From: JAUWOY01 sp034431315
Lineage (GTDB): Bacteria > Chloroflexota > Anaerolineae > VGOG01
DNA: 64,000 nucleotides
Assembly (NCBI GenBank): GCA_034431315.1
Contig: DAOUDK010000014.1
Location: 7,053 to 71,052, forward strand
Direction: 5' to 3'
In this document: positions 1 through 8,059 of the stretch, piece by piece
How the letters are laid out: every line of letters starts with the position of its first letter
Numbering within the stretch: the first letter of the stretch is position 1
Notes under the pieces: generated by a model
Seen by the model: the letters and a program-made list of their open reading frames with translations, nothing else
Told to the model about the DNA's origin: nothing
Databases searched by the model: none
Position numbers and translations under genes: made by a program

Positions 1-1608
1 CTGCGCCCAGCAGCCGGTCGGGTCGCCGCCCGGATAGGTCTCGCCGCAGCCGTTCCATTCCACCGTCCAGCGCCGGAAGGTCATGGTGCCTGAGTCGGAG
101 TCGTTGCCGTCAATGTCGCCGTCCCAGCCGACCCAGCCATTGCCGGCGATGCGCACGTCCTCCACCGTCCAATCGGTCAGGCGGCCAGCATGAACTCCGC
201 CAGCAGCCAGGCCGTGGATGTTGAGGTTCTTCAGGTGGACGTTGGCCGAGTCCTCGGCGTAGAGGCCGGTGGCGGCCCAGGGGCCAAAGGGGTAGGTGTC
301 ACGCTCGCAGGCCAGGCCCCCCGTGTGGAATTCCACGCAGTCGGAGTGGTCGGTGATCTCCAGGCAGGCGACCTCGACGTTGCTGGCGTCGGTGAGGTTG
401 AGGATCATGTACGCCCGCTCCGTGCCCCATAGCTCAGGCGGATCGGAGCAGCCGGTGTCCCATCCCTCGCCCAGGATGCGGGTAGGATGCTCCGAATCGG
501 GGCCGCTGGGAATGGGCGGCATGTAGCAGTCCCAGGGATAAGCGGACGCGCAGTTGTCGGCGCCGGGCGCGTCGTAGCCCATCATGTAGCTGCCGGAGCC
601 GATGATCAGGGTGTCGCCGCCGGCGATGCGCGGTGTGCCGTCGGGCGGGAGGGCGCGGAAGGGGTGATCCCAGGCGCAGGGCTGGCCCGTCCCGCTGCCG
701 GGGTACGGCGCGTTCGCCAGACCGGTGCATTGTTCGGGCGACCCTCCATCGGGGCGCACGTACCAGGTGGTCGAGCCCGTCCCCCCGTCCCACCCGGCCA
801 GTCTGGCCGTCATCCACCAGAATGCCTTGCCTTTGCGGAGGCAGTTGAACCCGTGGGAATGGGCACAGGAGCCGGGAAGGTCGCTGCAATCGTCAGGGTG
901 CGCGGCGCACCAAGTGTAACACCAGGAACAACTATCGTTTTCATTGGGGTAGAAAGTGCCATCGGGATCGTAACTTTCGATATCGGCGAAGTCGTAGAGC
1001 ACCTTGTCGTTGGCGGCGCAGTAGGCACGAATCTGATTGTTGCGCGCGTACAGGTTGCCAGCGACGCCGGTTCCATCGAGGTGCCCGGTCATGTACACGA
1101 AGGTGACGTCGGGATAATCCGCCTCCAGTTGGCTCATGGCGGCCAGATAAGTGTTGATCCCCGCCTCCGTGTTGTCGCTGGCGCCACCGCACCACGACCA
1201 GACGACCACATTTGTCTCGGGGTGGCTATCCAGGTAGTTTTCGGTGGGAGCCACCCAACTGGTGTCCCCGTTGTGGCCCAGGTCGTCTCCATACTCGTAG
1301 ATGGACAGCGTGCCGATACCCAGCGCGTCCATGCCGCTGATAGGTTGGCTGCCGTGGGACGTATGGCCGTAGAAAATATCGAGTTGTGCTTCCGCTTGTT
1401 CTATCCAGTACTGCGGGACCTGATCTAGGTCTGTCGCGGTGTGGTCAATGATGATGGCCTGCCCTGCCTGGTTGGAAGCATGCGCCTTCAGAGAGGCGGC
1501 CACGTCAGCCTGGCCGCTCATCAGCAGAAGGCCGAGACAGGCTAACGCCATACAGCCAGCGGCGAAGAGTTCCCTCACTCTGGGCTTTGACGAAAATAGG
1601 TTGTCCAT
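1..1608 (-). CDS. Secreted protein with beta-helix type C-terminal region (partial, runs off the left edge)
   Basis: The frame is open from the first base of the window to an ATG at 1608, giving the first 536 codons; the C-terminus is missing. GGAGG lies 7 bases before the ATG. Residues 1 to about 38 are a signal peptide (hydrophobic core LACLGLLLM). Residues ~50-270 form a globular part with blocks GHTSHGS, VVVWSWCGG and YMTGHLDG that recall the active-site blocks of SGNH-type esterases, and a Cys-rich stretch near 225-260. I do not recognise this family. From ~280 (WYVRPDGGS) the sequence resembles parallel beta-helix proteins: many Asn/Asp/Gly turns and phrases such as NLTDASNVEVACLEI and NVHLKNLNIHG, typical of pectate-lyase-like surface proteins. 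It follows the two dockerin proteins on the same strand and is probably in their operon. A C-terminal anchor or dockerin may lie beyond the edge. Export and beta-helix calls are moderately sure; function unknown. Confidence 0.7.
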   Translation of the reverse strand, partial: MDNLFSSKPRVRELFAAGCMALACLGLLLMSGQADVAASLKAHASNQAGQAIIIDHTATDLDQVPQYWIEQAEAQLDIFYGHTSHGSQPISGMDALGIGTLSIYEYGDDLGHNGDTSWVAPTENYLDSHPETNVVVWSWCGGASDNTEAGINTYLAAMSQLEADYPDVTFVYMTGHLDGTGVAGNLYARNNQIRAYCAANDKVLYDFADIESYDPDGTFYPNENDSCSWCYTWCAAHPDDCSDLPGSCAHSHGFNCLRKGKAFWWMTARLAGWDGGTGSTTWYVRPDGGSPEQCTGLANAPYPGSGTGQPCAWDHPFRALPPDGTPRIAGGDTLIIGSGSYMMGYDAPGADNCASAYPWDCYMPPIPSGPDSEHPTRILGEGWDTGCSDPPELWGTERAYMILNLTDASNVEVACLEITDHSDCVEFHTGGLACERDTYPFGPWAATGLYAEDSANVHLKNLNIHGLAAGGVHAGRLTDWTVEDVRIAGNGWVGWDGDIDGNDSDSGTMTFRRWTVEWNGCGETYPGGDPTGCWAQ

Positions 1609-1644
1609 ATCTAATCCTCCTCAGGCGTTTGACGTTTCACGGTG

Positions 1645-2589
1645 TCAACACGTTTCCCCCCAGTGCGCGGCCACCAGCATGATGTCCACAATGTCAATGT
1701 CGCCGTCGTCGTTCAGGTCGTAAATCGGGTCGTAGTTGTCATCGCCCACCGAGCTGTGCCAGCGGTTGGCCACCAGCATGATGTCGTTCACGTCCACGTC
1801 GCAGTCGCAGTCCAGGTCGCCGGGGAGGTCGCAGGAAGGGGTAGGAGTTACCGTCGGTGTCGGAGTGCTCATTGGTGTGGCCGTAGATGTTGGCGTGCTG
1901 GTTGCTGTTGGCGTCGGCGTCGGGAGAAGGGGATCGAGCACCTCAAACCAGTTCTCGGCCACTATGATGTATCCTGCAACATTGGGATGCACGGGGTCAG
2001 ACATCAATGAGGCCTTGGCCTGACCTGTGGCCGGATCATAGAAATCGTCCCAGTTATCGGTAAACCACAGGTCTACCCCGGTCAAATCACTCTCCAGGCT
2101 GTCGTTGTAAACCGACACCCACCACGACGCCAGTTCAGAAATGAGATTCGGAAGGATGGCCGAAACGATGATCTGGGGATGAGAGTCGTCCGGGTTGGTG
2201 TGGGCAGTGACCATATCCACGATGGCTTGCACTTCGGCGACGGTGCTCTCGATGGATTGCAACTGGGCCAAATCGTTGCCGCCGACCAGTAGCAAGACAT
2301 AATCGGGATTGTCTTCCGTCATCCAACCCTGAGTGTGATCGCGGACCTGGTCGGCTCGCCAGCCACCCACCCCGTGATTGATCACCTCGAAACTGCCAGC
2401 CCCGTAGGCCACATCGAGCATCACCTGCAGCCGGGCCGGGTAGGTATTCTCTGTCCCCGAGTAGGGAATGCCTTCGGTGATGCTGTCCCCCAGGCAGGAT
2501 ACCACTTGCGTCGGACCGTCCCCTGAGACGGAGACAGTCAGTGCGGCTATCCCGGCCACGAGGAGGATGGTGATGAATAACTTCTTCAT
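1645..2589 (-). CDS. Secreted SGNH/GDSL-type hydrolase with C-terminal dockerin
   Basis: 314 residues. An N-terminal signal peptide (MKKLFITILLVAGIAALTVS) leads to an SGNH hydrolase domain (~25-225): block I GDSITEG holds the nucleophile Ser, block II Gly lies in NHGVGGWRADQV, block III is LLVGGNDL, and block V is SDPVHPN with the Asp/His pair. Such enzymes are esterases or lipases of extracellular polymers. A Thr/Pro linker (~226-255) joins a dockerin-like module with two calcium loops (DLDCDCDVDVND and DLNDDGDIDIVD). The start ATG overlaps the TGA of the metallophosphoesterase gene by four bases (ATGA), so the two are translationally coupled. The dockerin is almost a copy of the neighbour's and is highly similar at DNA level, suggesting recent duplication or gene conversion. 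Substrate is unknown. Confidence 0.88.
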   Translation of the reverse strand: MKKLFITILLVAGIAALTVSVSGDGPTQVVSCLGDSITEGIPYSGTENTYPARLQVMLDVAYGAGSFEVINHGVGGWRADQVRDHTQGWMTEDNPDYVLLLVGGNDLAQLQSIESTVAEVQAIVDMVTAHTNPDDSHPQIIVSAILPNLISELASWWVSVYNDSLESDLTGVDLWFTDNWDDFYDPATGQAKASLMSDPVHPNVAGYIIVAENWFEVLDPLLPTPTPTATSTPTSTATPMSTPTPTVTPTPSCDLPGDLDCDCDVDVNDIMLVANRWHSSVGDDNYDPIYDLNDDGDIDIVDIMLVAAHWGETC

Positions 2590-5096
2590 GAGACGCCTCC
2601 GCAGGTCTCCCCCCAGTGGATGGCGACCAATATGATGTCAACAATGTCAATGTCGCCATCGTCGTCCAGGTCGTAGACCGGATCGTAGTTGTCATCGCCC
2701 ACCGAGCTGTGCCAGCGGCTGGCCACCAGCATGATGTCGGCGATGTCCACAACGCAGTCGCAGTCCAAGTCATAGCCAGCAACACATTCCCTGAGAGTCC
2801 CGGTGTGGGCGAGGGTATAGGAACCGCCGTCGGCATCATCGCGATAGGTCTTGAAGGTAACACCGTTGGCATCCACGTTAATCACGATGAAAGTGCTGCG
2901 TGCGCCGGTGTCTCCCCGGCCACGAGCGTGACCAGCGTCCAACTGCCAGACCCCGTCTATTTCAATAGCGCTGTAGTTGTGGGTGTGACCGCAGACGTAG
3001 GCGACAACCCTCTCGTCCCTCAGCAGATTCCAGAAGCGATCGCGATTGGTCGGGTATTTGTCCAGGCTGTCCTCCAGGTGGCGGACCCGTCTGTTGTCAG
3101 CGTCGGGCTGGGGATAGGCAGGCTCGTGACCGAAAACGAAGACGTGGGTCTTGTCTGTGGCGCTCAAGTCAGCAACCAGCCAGTCGTACAGGTGATCGGG
3201 CACATCGCCGTCCCTGGCTGTGTCGCCGCCGGTGTCGCAATACTCGTTCAGCATCACGAAGTGGGCGTTCTGGTAGTCGAAGGAGTAGGTGGTCTCCGGG
3301 CAACCCGATGGGCCGGGGTTCACGGAACCGTAATCGCAACTGCGCAGCCAGTCCATGTTAGAGCCGGAATAGGATTCGCTGCCCGCGCCGGGGAGCTCGT
3401 GATTGCCGACCCCGGGGTACCAGGTGTAGGTTGCGCCCAGGGTTGAGGTTATGGTCCAGCGCACATCGCTGGTGGGATCTATGTCGCCGGGGCTGACCAT
3501 GAAAGCGCCCCTGCCCCGGGTGGCGATGGCTTCGCAGGCTCCCCTGAAATACTGGGACGAATCGTACCCCGGCCCAGAGTATCCCCGCATATCAGCAGTG
3601 ACCACAAAAGTAAATTGGTCATCGTCCCTTTCCTGGCCCCGCAGTTCCAGGTCGAAACTGATGTCGGAGCTGGTCACGGCAATTTGGTGGATTTCCACCG
3701 CCAGGACGTTCGGGCCGTCATTGAGCAGGCTGGAATCAACGCCAGCGGCAAAAAACTTCGATTCATCGCCGCCGTAGACGGTCGAGGCGGCGAGGGTTCC
3801 ATAGTCAATGGCTCCGCCGGGCATGTTGGTCCGAAGAACTTCTGTGCCGTTCAGATAGACGACAGCGCCGTCGTCCCTCAGAACGCGGAGCGTCAAGCCC
3901 TCGAAAATCGAAGCGTCCGCTACGTCAAAGCTGTGCCGGAAGTAAGTGGTGACGTGCTTGTTTTCCGCATCGCCTCCGTAACTCACCACCGTCGCTTCGT
4001 CGCCGTCGCCGTAGCCCAGTTGCGCCGCACCCGACGCCCACCCTGAAGCGTCGAACTCCGGCTGACGCCAGGCCGTGCCCTGGTCCGAGCCGTCGTCCAG
4101 GTATTTCCAGGTTGAGCCGGCGGGGACCAGAACGGTGGAAGTGTCTTGTTCGTAGAAATGGACCGGCTGGTGGGCCCCCTCGCTGATGGTAAAGTAGCCC
4201 AGGCCGTCGGCGCCCCCCCGTTCCCCCCAACTTTGGGGGGGCAGGGGGGCGAAGGCAACGGCCTCGCCCTGTGGTTCTGTGGCCAGGGGCACGGTGCAGG
4301 CAGTGCCCGAGAAGGCTTCCCAGAGGTTTGTTCCCGTCACCCGGGCCCAGTAATAACCCTGATAGTAAAGCCGAAGGAGCACGCCGTCGCCAGAGCTGTG
4401 AACATCGCCTCCTGTGACCTGGGAGGGCAGAGGAATGCTATCCACGAGCTCAAGAGTCACCATGACGCCAGGCGTGTGCGGAGCCGGGTTGCGGAAAACG
4501 TGGGCCACCCCCTCGCCTGCACGGTCCTTCGTCACCAGGAAGATGTCGCCGCTCACCGGATCCACCAGCAGCGCTTCGCAATCGAAGACCTCAGGGCCGG
4601 GGTACTGCATGGGCAGGGCGTCCACATCGTCCAGGTCTACGGTCACCGGATCCTGGGTGGCGCTGACCGACGGTTCGGCGACGCGGTACACCGTCACCGA
4701 CGGCCGCTGGCGCGCGTTGTCGCCGATATCGCCGGCATAGACGTAGTCCTGACCCTCCACCGGCCCTGGCCCGATGGCGATGTCTTCCCAATCGGTCGCG
4801 CTGGCTCCGAGGAGATCATAGACCCCCAGGTGCCTGCCCTGGATACTCATGGCATAGATGCGGGCCGAGTCGCCTGAGTCGTTGTGCACCCAAAGCACAT
4901 CGGCGTTCTCGCGGCTGGCGGCCACGCCGGAGATCTCGGTCAGAAGGCTCGATTCCACCGTGCCGAGCTGAGCGGGGGCGATGAACGTGGGGCAGTCGGC
5001 CAGGGCAGAGAGGGGGTGGGAGAGGAGCAATGCCATAGCAAAGCTCAAGCAAAGGGAAAAGGTGATCGCTCTCTTCAAGCTCCTTCCTTGCTGCAT
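2586..5096 (-). CDS. Secreted multi-domain metallophosphoesterase with C-terminal dockerin
   Basis: 836 residues, first gene of the cluster. Residues 1-33 are a signal peptide. Residues ~34-310 look like a beta-propeller (LTEISGVAASRENADVLW, WEDIAIGPG). Residues ~325-490 resemble a jelly-roll domain (RVLRDDGAVVYLNGTEVLR) as found beside phosphatases and glycosidases. Residues ~492-745 are a calcineurin-like metallophosphoesterase: VVTADMRG, SPGDID, GVGNHE, FGHEP and CGHTHN supply the usual metal ligands. Residues ~775-832 are a two-loop dockerin. The ATG at 5096 is preceded by AAGAGAGACGAA, and a sigma-70 promoter lies 200 bases upstream. At residues ~282-296 (4211-4251) the gene contains a G/C-rich palindrome coding for PLPPQSWGERGG, which looks like an inserted repeat. 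Substrate unknown; extracellular phosphate ester cleavage is likely. Confidence 0.87.
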   Translation of the reverse strand: MQQGRSLKRAITFSLCLSFAMALLLSHPLSALADCPTFIAPAQLGTVESSLLTEISGVAASRENADVLWVHNDSGDSARIYAMSIQGRHLGVYDLLGASATDWEDIAIGPGPVEGQDYVYAGDIGDNARQRPSVTVYRVAEPSVSATQDPVTVDLDDVDALPMQYPGPEVFDCEALLVDPVSGDIFLVTKDRAGEGVAHVFRNPAPHTPGVMVTLELVDSIPLPSQVTGGDVHSSGDGVLLRLYYQGYYWARVTGTNLWEAFSGTACTVPLATEPQGEAVAFAPLPPQSWGERGGADGLGYFTISEGAHQPVHFYEQDTSTVLVPAGSTWKYLDDGSDQGTAWRQPEFDASGWASGAAQLGYGDGDEATVVSYGGDAENKHVTTYFRHSFDVADASIFEGLTLRVLRDDGAVVYLNGTEVLRTNMPGGAIDYGTLAASTVYGGDESKFFAAGVDSSLLNDGPNVLAVEIHQIAVTSSDISFDLELRGQERDDDQFTFVVTADMRGYSGPGYDSSQYFRGACEAIATRGRGAFMVSPGDIDPTSDVRWTITSTLGATYTWYPGVGNHELPGAGSESYSGSNMDWLRSCDYGSVNPGPSGCPETTYSFDYQNAHFVMLNEYCDTGGDTARDGDVPDHLYDWLVADLSATDKTHVFVFGHEPAYPQPDADNRRVRHLEDSLDKYPTNRDRFWNLLRDERVVAYVCGHTHNYSAIEIDGVWQLDAGHARGRGDTGARSTFIVINVDANGVTFKTYRDDADGGSYTLAHTGTLRECVAGYDLDCDCVVDIADIMLVASRWHSSVGDDNYDPVYDLDDDGDIDIVDIILVAIHWGETCGGVS
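4211..4251. repeat. C/G-run palindrome inserted inside the metallophosphoesterase gene
   Basis: A run of C, the core CCCCCCAACTTTGGGGGG, and a run of G form a strong hairpin inside coding sequence. The same core in the other orientation (CCCCAAAGTTGGGG) occurs between genes at 16,799-16,820. Its translation (PLPPQSWGERGG) separates propeller-like sequence on both sides and keeps the frame. Confidence 0.7.
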
Positions 5097-5298
5097 TTCG
5101 TCTCTCTTGATAAAAAAAGTGCTCTCCGGACTGCTCGCTTCCGAAAAGCACGCTGCACCACGGTTCGGCAGCCCGGCTGTCCTATTAGCTGATAACTTCT
5201 CGCTGACAGCGATTCCTCATCCGCTAACGTAGACCCGTGACTTTGCGCCCCCACCTTTCGATGGGTTTGCCTTTGTCGGTAGAGGCTAGACTAATCCT

Positions 5299-5327
5299 AT
5301 TGTATCATTTATTTGCTGCTTTGTCAA
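5299..5327 (-). promoter_or_regulatory. Sigma-70 promoter of the dockerin-protein operon
   Basis: On the minus strand TTGACA (5327-5322), a 17-base spacer and TACAAT (5304-5299). It lies ~200 bases upstream of the 836-residue phosphoesterase gene, leaving a leader of ~195 bases. Confidence 0.75.
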
Positions 5328-5368
5328 TGCCCCGTGCTCAGGAGATCGTGAATCTGGCGTGAATTTGG

Positions 5369-6379
5369 TCAGGTGGTCACTGCCTCTTCATAGAACCCTC
5401 CCGGTCGCAACTCTGCAAACTCCCCCCGCTGATAGAGACACCTCCGCACGTCCACGCACAGGTGGCACTTGCCGGCATAACCCTGGGGCAGCTCCTGGTA
5501 ACCGTACTCCGCCCTGGCCATCTCGAACAGGCCGAAGGGGCCGGAGCGGACCAGGATGTCTACCAGGGGCGGGAAGCGGCGGTTGCGGAAGTCATCCAGC
5601 ACCTGGGGCAAGTTGCGCCAGTCGCCCACCGTTAGCCCGCCGCAGAACCACGATATGTAGTTGCCGTAGAGGTCGAAGTGCGAATGGTGAGCGTGGATGA
5701 TCTCCAGGAAGCAGTTCTGTCCCCGGAAGGCCGCTGCGGGCCGCTTGCGGGTCAGATGTCCCAGGGCGTATCCCGACCGTCCTCCGGAGATGATGCTGTA
5801 GCCATCCCAGAGCAGCCTCCCGGCGCGTTCCAGCCCGAACCTCTCCGCGTAGCGCTTGATGGGCGTGGTCTTCTCCATATCGAAATCGAAGAGCTGAACC
5901 TGCTCCAGGCAGTGCGTCATGTAGACCATCACCCTCTGCCCGCCGAACACCTCCAGCGCGTTACGGATAGCCATGAAGGTTCGGGCGGGAGGGATCTTCT
6001 CGGCGTGGAAGGGCGAGCAACTGATCAGGATGGCACTGAGCCCCGCTTCTTTGAGGGTGGCGAACTTGTCGGCCACGTCTTCTTCGCGACGGCACCAGCC
6101 CGCATTCGTCTCGACATAACAGGGGATGCCCAGTTCCGTTGCTATCCGGACTCCCTCCAGCAACAGGGGGAAGTTCAGGAACGGTTCGCCGCCGGTCAGG
6201 TGAATCTGAAAGTGGTGGCGCCAGGCTTGAGTGGCTTGCAGCGCTTCCCGCAGCGTCTGGGGCGACATCCACTCCTTCCAGCGCGGGCCGCAGTTGTACA
6301 GGCAGTGCTTGCAGGCGCACTGACACTGGTAGCTCACGATGATGCCCAGGTCGGTGGGGCAAAGCTGGTTTTGGTGCAT
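5369..6379 (-). CDS. Radical SAM protein with C-terminal auxiliary cysteines
   Basis: 336 residues. The N-terminal CACKHCLYNC stretch follows SYQC: the cysteines fit the CxxxCxxC motif that binds the 4Fe-4S cluster of radical SAM enzymes. LTGGEPFL (~60) is the GGE motif contacting SAM, and ETNAGW, SCSPFH follow as later barrel strands. A C-terminal part has further cysteines (WFCGG and KCHLCVDVRRCLY), arranged like a SPASM or twitch auxiliary cluster. Such enzymes modify peptides, cofactors or carry out rearrangements; nothing nearby identifies the substrate. AGGAC lies 7 bases before the ATG. It stands alone, followed downstream by the leader of the dockerin operon. Confidence 0.85.
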   Translation of the reverse strand: MHQNQLCPTDLGIIVSYQCQCACKHCLYNCGPRWKEWMSPQTLREALQATQAWRHHFQIHLTGGEPFLNFPLLLEGVRIATELGIPCYVETNAGWCRREEDVADKFATLKEAGLSAILISCSPFHAEKIPPARTFMAIRNALEVFGGQRVMVYMTHCLEQVQLFDFDMEKTTPIKRYAERFGLERAGRLLWDGYSIISGGRSGYALGHLTRKRPAAAFRGQNCFLEIIHAHHSHFDLYGNYISWFCGGLTVGDWRNLPQVLDDFRNRRFPPLVDILVRSGPFGLFEMARAEYGYQELPQGYAGKCHLCVDVRRCLYQRGEFAELRPGGFYEEAVTT

Positions 6380-6706
6380 GACTCAGTCCTGTTAGCAGGG
6401 TGGAACAGCGGACTGGCGGGATTCAACGGACTGGGATTAACGGGTCGAGTGGTTCAGACTGAGGAGGAATCCGCAAATCCTGCGAATCCGTGTTCTCTGC
6501 CTCCCAGTATACTACAAATGCAGAGATTGTGCCATTCCCACTATCGCCACGACCTGCCAGACAGAGGATTTCAAGTGCTTTTGCCTCATTTCGATAGGCT
6601 TGATTTCGGGGGAAAAAGTGATATAATAGTAAAGAGCAGCAGGGGAAGTTGCTCTTCAAGATAGAGGACTGAGGCTCTAGCTAGCGTGGACCGATGGGAG
6701 GTTGAG
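6380..6706. other. Intergenic region between divergent genes
   Basis: 327 bases between the radical SAM gene (minus) and the HicB-like gene (plus). It holds the plus-strand promoter at 6600-6627. A possible minus-strand -10 hexamer (TATACT, near 6510) has no good -35 partner. No coding sequence is seen. Confidence 0.5.
6600..6627 (+). promoter_or_regulatory. Sigma-70 promoter of the HicB-like gene
   Basis: TTGATT (6600-6605), 16-base spacer, perfect TATAAT (6622-6627), about 80 bases before the start codon. Confidence 0.65.
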
Positions 6707-6871
6707 ATGACGAAAGAGTTCAGTCTGACGATAGAGCAAGATGAAGAGGGCCAGTGGGTCGCTATTGTGCCCGATCTCCAGGGCTATCGCGTTCAGGCCG
6801 AATCTCTTGAGGAATTGCTGAGCAAGTTGAAAGAAGTCCTCGAATCGTACCTGAAACCAGAAGAGGAGTGA
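6707..6871 (+). CDS. HicB/UPF0150-like small protein, orphan
   Basis: 54 residues. The ATG at 6707 is preceded by GGGAGG five bases away; an in-frame GTG at 6686 lacks such a site. The sequence FSLTIEQDEEGQWVAIVPDL followed by GYRVQAESLEELLSKLKEVLE matches the compact beta-beta-beta-alpha fold of HicB-type partial RNase H antitoxins, which normally neutralise the mRNA interferase HicA. There is no HicA-like reading frame on either side, and no C-terminal DNA-binding domain, so this is either a solitary regulator or a remnant. A promoter and a downstream intrinsic terminator frame it as a single-gene unit. Confidence 0.72.
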   Translation: MTKEFSLTIEQDEEGQWVAIVPDLQGYRVQAESLEELLSKLKEVLESYLKPEEE

Positions 6872-6960
6872 TAGCTCACTGCGGCTCGTCGGCAGGCAGC
6901 GGATTGTTCTAAGCCAACGGCGGTGATTGGAGCTTCGCGATAAGTCTACGCTGTAAGAAG

Positions 6961-6989
6961 AAACCCACGAAAGATCTCGTGGGTTTTTG
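6961..6989 (+). terminator. Intrinsic terminator (bidirectional)
   Basis: CCCACGA-AAGATC-TCGTGGG followed by TTTTT on the plus strand, with AAA on the other side. It closes the HicB-like gene and also lies just past the stop of the minus-strand kinase-family gene, so it may serve both. Confidence 0.85.
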
Positions 6990-7006
6990 TATTGCTGGCC
7001 GAACAC

Positions 7007-7489
7007 TCACAGCTTGTAGCCGATCATCCGCAGGAAGTCCTTGCGCCAGGCGATGTCCTCCTCGCCCTCGATGCCCTTGCTCCGAAGTCCATCAATGACC
7101 CCCAGGATACCGCGGCCTTGCTCCGTCTCGGCGACGACCACCTCCACGGGGTTGGCCGTGGCGCAGAAAATGCGACAGACCTCGGGTACGTTCTTGATGG
7201 CGTTGAGGAAGTTGATGGGATAGGCGTCGCGCATGAGGACGATGAAGGTGTGGCCAGCGGACAGGGCCAGGGCGTTCTTCTTGGCCAGCTCCAGCAGCTC
7301 CTCGTCGGTGCCGCTGGCCCGCACCAGGCAAGCTCCCGACGACTCGCAGAAGGCCAGCCCGAACTTAGCTCCCGGCACAGACGTGACCATCACCTCGTGG
7401 ATATCCTCTACGGTCTTGATGAAGTGAGATTGGCCGAGGATCAGGTTGATTTCCTCAGGCTTTTCGATCTTGACGATCTTGAGTTCCAT
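7007..7489 (-). CDS. Adenosine-specific kinase family protein (DUF355-type)
   Basis: 160 residues, the usual length of this small family found in archaea and deep-branching bacteria. Recognised from the N-terminal block LGQSHFIKTVEDIHEV, the central FGLAFCESSGACLVR, and the C-terminal ETEQGRGILGVIDG. Structural work on archaeal members led to the name adenosine-specific kinase; the physiological role is not settled. AGGAGG lies 8 bases before the ATG. It is a single gene with its own terminator. The family assignment is from memory of the conserved blocks and fairly sure; activity is not shown here. Confidence 0.8.
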   Translation of the reverse strand: MELKIVKIEKPEEINLILGQSHFIKTVEDIHEVMVTSVPGAKFGLAFCESSGACLVRASGTDEELLELAKKNALALSAGHTFIVLMRDAYPINFLNAIKNVPEVCRIFCATANPVEVVVAETEQGRGILGVIDGLRSKGIEGEEDIAWRKDFLRMIGYKL

Positions 7490-7512
7490 AGTTGTACCTC
7501 CTGTTAGTGTTT

Positions 7513-7597
7513 GCCACGAATTACACGAACTCGGAAGTGGAGACGGCTTTCACTAATTTATTCTCTTTTCTTCGTGTTAATTCGTGAAATTCGTGGC
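7513..7597. repeat. Intergenic inverted repeat, CACGAA family
   Basis: Arms GCCACGAATTACACGAA and, inverted, GCCACGAATTTCACGAA (right end), 85 bases overall. Related CACGAA/TTCGTGG sequence occurs at 37,030-37,100. It lies upstream of the kinase-family gene and downstream of the thioesterase, where it could form a transcript hairpin. Confidence 0.65.
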
Positions 7598-7603
7598 TGA
7601 TTC

Positions 7604-8059
7604 TTAGTCAGGCACTACTTTCCAGAAACCCAACTCCGACCTTCGCCTCTCGATCTCTTCCTCGGGCAGGCGGATGTAGACGCCGTGGCCTTCGACGGCG
7701 ACGGTGCCGTCGGCCAGGTGTAGCTCTCCTTTGGCCTCAAACGACCGGGATCGCAGTCGGACCAGTTCTCCAATAATGGTCACTTGTTCCCCCAGCGGCA
7801 CAGGCTTACGGAATTTGAGCTCCAGCTTGGCGGTCACGGCCCAGATGTCGAGGGACGTGACCACGCGCCCGATGGCCTCGTCCAGCAGGGCGGTGATGAT
7901 CCCACCGTGCACGACGCCAGGGTAGCCCTGGTGCTCCTGGCGGGGTGTGAACTTGACCATCACCCGCCCGCCATCATCGTCATAGAAGAAAGCTTTCAGA
8001 CCGATGGGGTTCTCCATCCCGCACACGAAACACATGCGGGAATTGGGTTGCTTTTGCAT
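7604..8059 (-). CDS. PaaI-type hotdog-fold thioesterase
   Basis: 151 residues from the ATG at 8059, which has GGAGG six bases upstream; another ATG at 8062 is too close to that site. The N-terminus NSRMCFVCGMENPIGL is typical of a PaaI/4HBT subgroup, then YPGVVHGGIITALLDEAIG carries the conserved HGG turn and the catalytic-helix acid. These enzymes hydrolyse acyl-CoA thioesters. The start overlaps the stop of the large DUF4062 gene (TGATG), so translation is coupled, but no functional link is obvious. Confidence 0.83.
   Translation of the reverse strand: MQKQPNSRMCFVCGMENPIGLKAFFYDDDGGRVMVKFTPRQEHQGYPGVVHGGIITALLDEAIGRVVTSLDIWAVTAKLELKFRKPVPLGEQVTIIGELVRLRSRSFEAKGELHLADGTVAVEGHGVYIRLPEEEIERRRSELGFWKVVPD

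Noticed and set aside
487..1428. Long plus-strand open frame of 313 codons
   Set aside because: It is the antisense shadow of the partial beta-helix protein gene, which has a signal peptide, ribosome site and protein-like composition; the plus-strand product is low-complexity Val/Ala/Gly.
6519..6534. Sigma-54-like site on the minus strand (TGGCAC-N5-CTGCA) before the radical SAM gene
   Set aside because: One mismatch and no enhancer-binding activator in the window; sigma-54 is uncommon in Chloroflexota, so probably chance.
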